This document shows positions 5,558 to 5,808 of a stretch of DNA of 5,808 nucleotides, one piece after another (the stretch's first letter is position 1; the number at the start of each line of letters is the position of its first letter). Source of the stretch: Alphaproteobacteria bacterium (GTDB lineage Bacteria; Pseudomonadota; Alphaproteobacteria; Sneathiellales; Sneathiellaceae); the NCBI GenBank assembly GCA_006226265.1, contig SBHH01000109.1:1-5808 (forward strand), given 5' to 3'. A program made the translations under genes and the position numbers. Below the pieces are notes generated by a model, which made no database searches, was not told where the DNA came from, and saw only the letters and a program-made list of their open reading frames with translations.

Positions 5558-5808
5558 TTAATCGATTATCCGGATAGCAGTCTCGGCAAGGCTACGGGCG
5601 AAATCACCAGCTTGATGAGCACTTTCGCTGGAGGCATTGCCCTCAACCGCACGCTTTTTAACGCCTTGCAGGATGGCCGTCAGGCGGAAGAAGCAGAAGG
5701 CAAGGTAGAAGGTCCAGTTTTCAATCCCATCGATGCCCATCAGACGGCAATATGTCTCGATATATTCCTGCTCCCCCGGAATGTTGAGCGCCTGGCAATC
5801 GATATGGA
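5558..5808 (-). CDS. Phosphotransferase family protein (APH/ACAD10-11-like), C-terminal part
   Basis: The reading frame stays open from the right edge to a TAA stop and gives the last 82 residues; the start lies outside the window. The visible part reads IPGEQEYIETYC, then MGIDGIENWTFYLAF, FFRLTAILQGV, KKRAVEGNASS and a final alanine-rich helix. I recognise this as the C-terminal helical region of the aminoglycoside-phosphotransferase-like kinases often annotated 'phosphotransferase family protein', which resemble the kinase domain of ACAD10/ACAD11. Family knowledge: ACAD10/11 phosphorylate 4-hydroxyacyl-CoAs on the way to degrading them; bacterial members sit in lipid, steroid and terpenoid catabolic clusters. 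The kinase active site (HxD and DxD) is upstream and not seen, so activity cannot be judged. The gene runs towards the SDR gene and belongs to a separate transcript. An internal ATG at 5740 is only a methionine within this frame, not the real start. Confidence 0.82.
   Translation of the reverse strand, partial: HIDCQALNIPGEQEYIETYCRLMGIDGIENWTFYLAFCFFRLTAILQGVKKRAVEGNASSESAHQAGDFARSLAETAIRIID

Overview
The window looks like part of a catabolic gene cluster from a Gram-negative proteobacterium, most likely an alphaproteobacterium. This placement is inference. It rests on moderately GC-rich coding sequence (judged by eye), strong AGGAG-type ribosome binding sites, a TRAP-type periplasmic solute receptor, and a gene mix (thiolase-like, Amidohydro_3, atypical SDR, APH-like phosphotransferase) that I associate with such bacteria degrading lipids, steroids, terpenes or xenobiotics. 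No rRNA, tRNA, CRISPR array, insertion sequence or phage gene is visible.

Layout: (1) 39-1139, minus strand: complete DctP-family TRAP substrate-binding protein with a signal peptide. A Shine-Dalgarno-like AAAGGAG at the left edge suggests its operon continues off the window, probably into the TRAP membrane subunits. (2) 1140-1353: divergent control region with two overlapping, face-to-face sigma70-like promoters, a palindrome inside the shared spacer, and a perfect 6-3-6 inverted repeat just downstream of the rightward promoter. (3) 1354-5478, plus strand: three consecutive genes spaced 38 and 64 bases apart. They encode a thiolase-fold protein without the nucleophilic cysteine, a D-aminoacylase-like amidohydrolase with an altered metal site, and an NAD(P)-binding SDR without the usual catalytic tyrosine. 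(4) 5479-5557: short convergent gap with only weak hairpins. (5) 5558-5808, minus strand: C-terminal part of an APH/ACAD10-11-type phosphotransferase running off the right edge.

How the genes may work together (inference): the TRAP receptor captures a carboxylate-bearing compound. The divergent operon and the phosphotransferase then process it, probably at the CoA-thioester stage. All three plus-strand enzymes lack residues regarded as catalytic in the best-known members of their superfamilies, so name-based annotation (acetyl-CoA acetyltransferase, N-acyl-D-amino-acid deacylase, UDP-sugar epimerase) would probably mislead. The transported substrate and the reactions cannot be read from the sequence alone.
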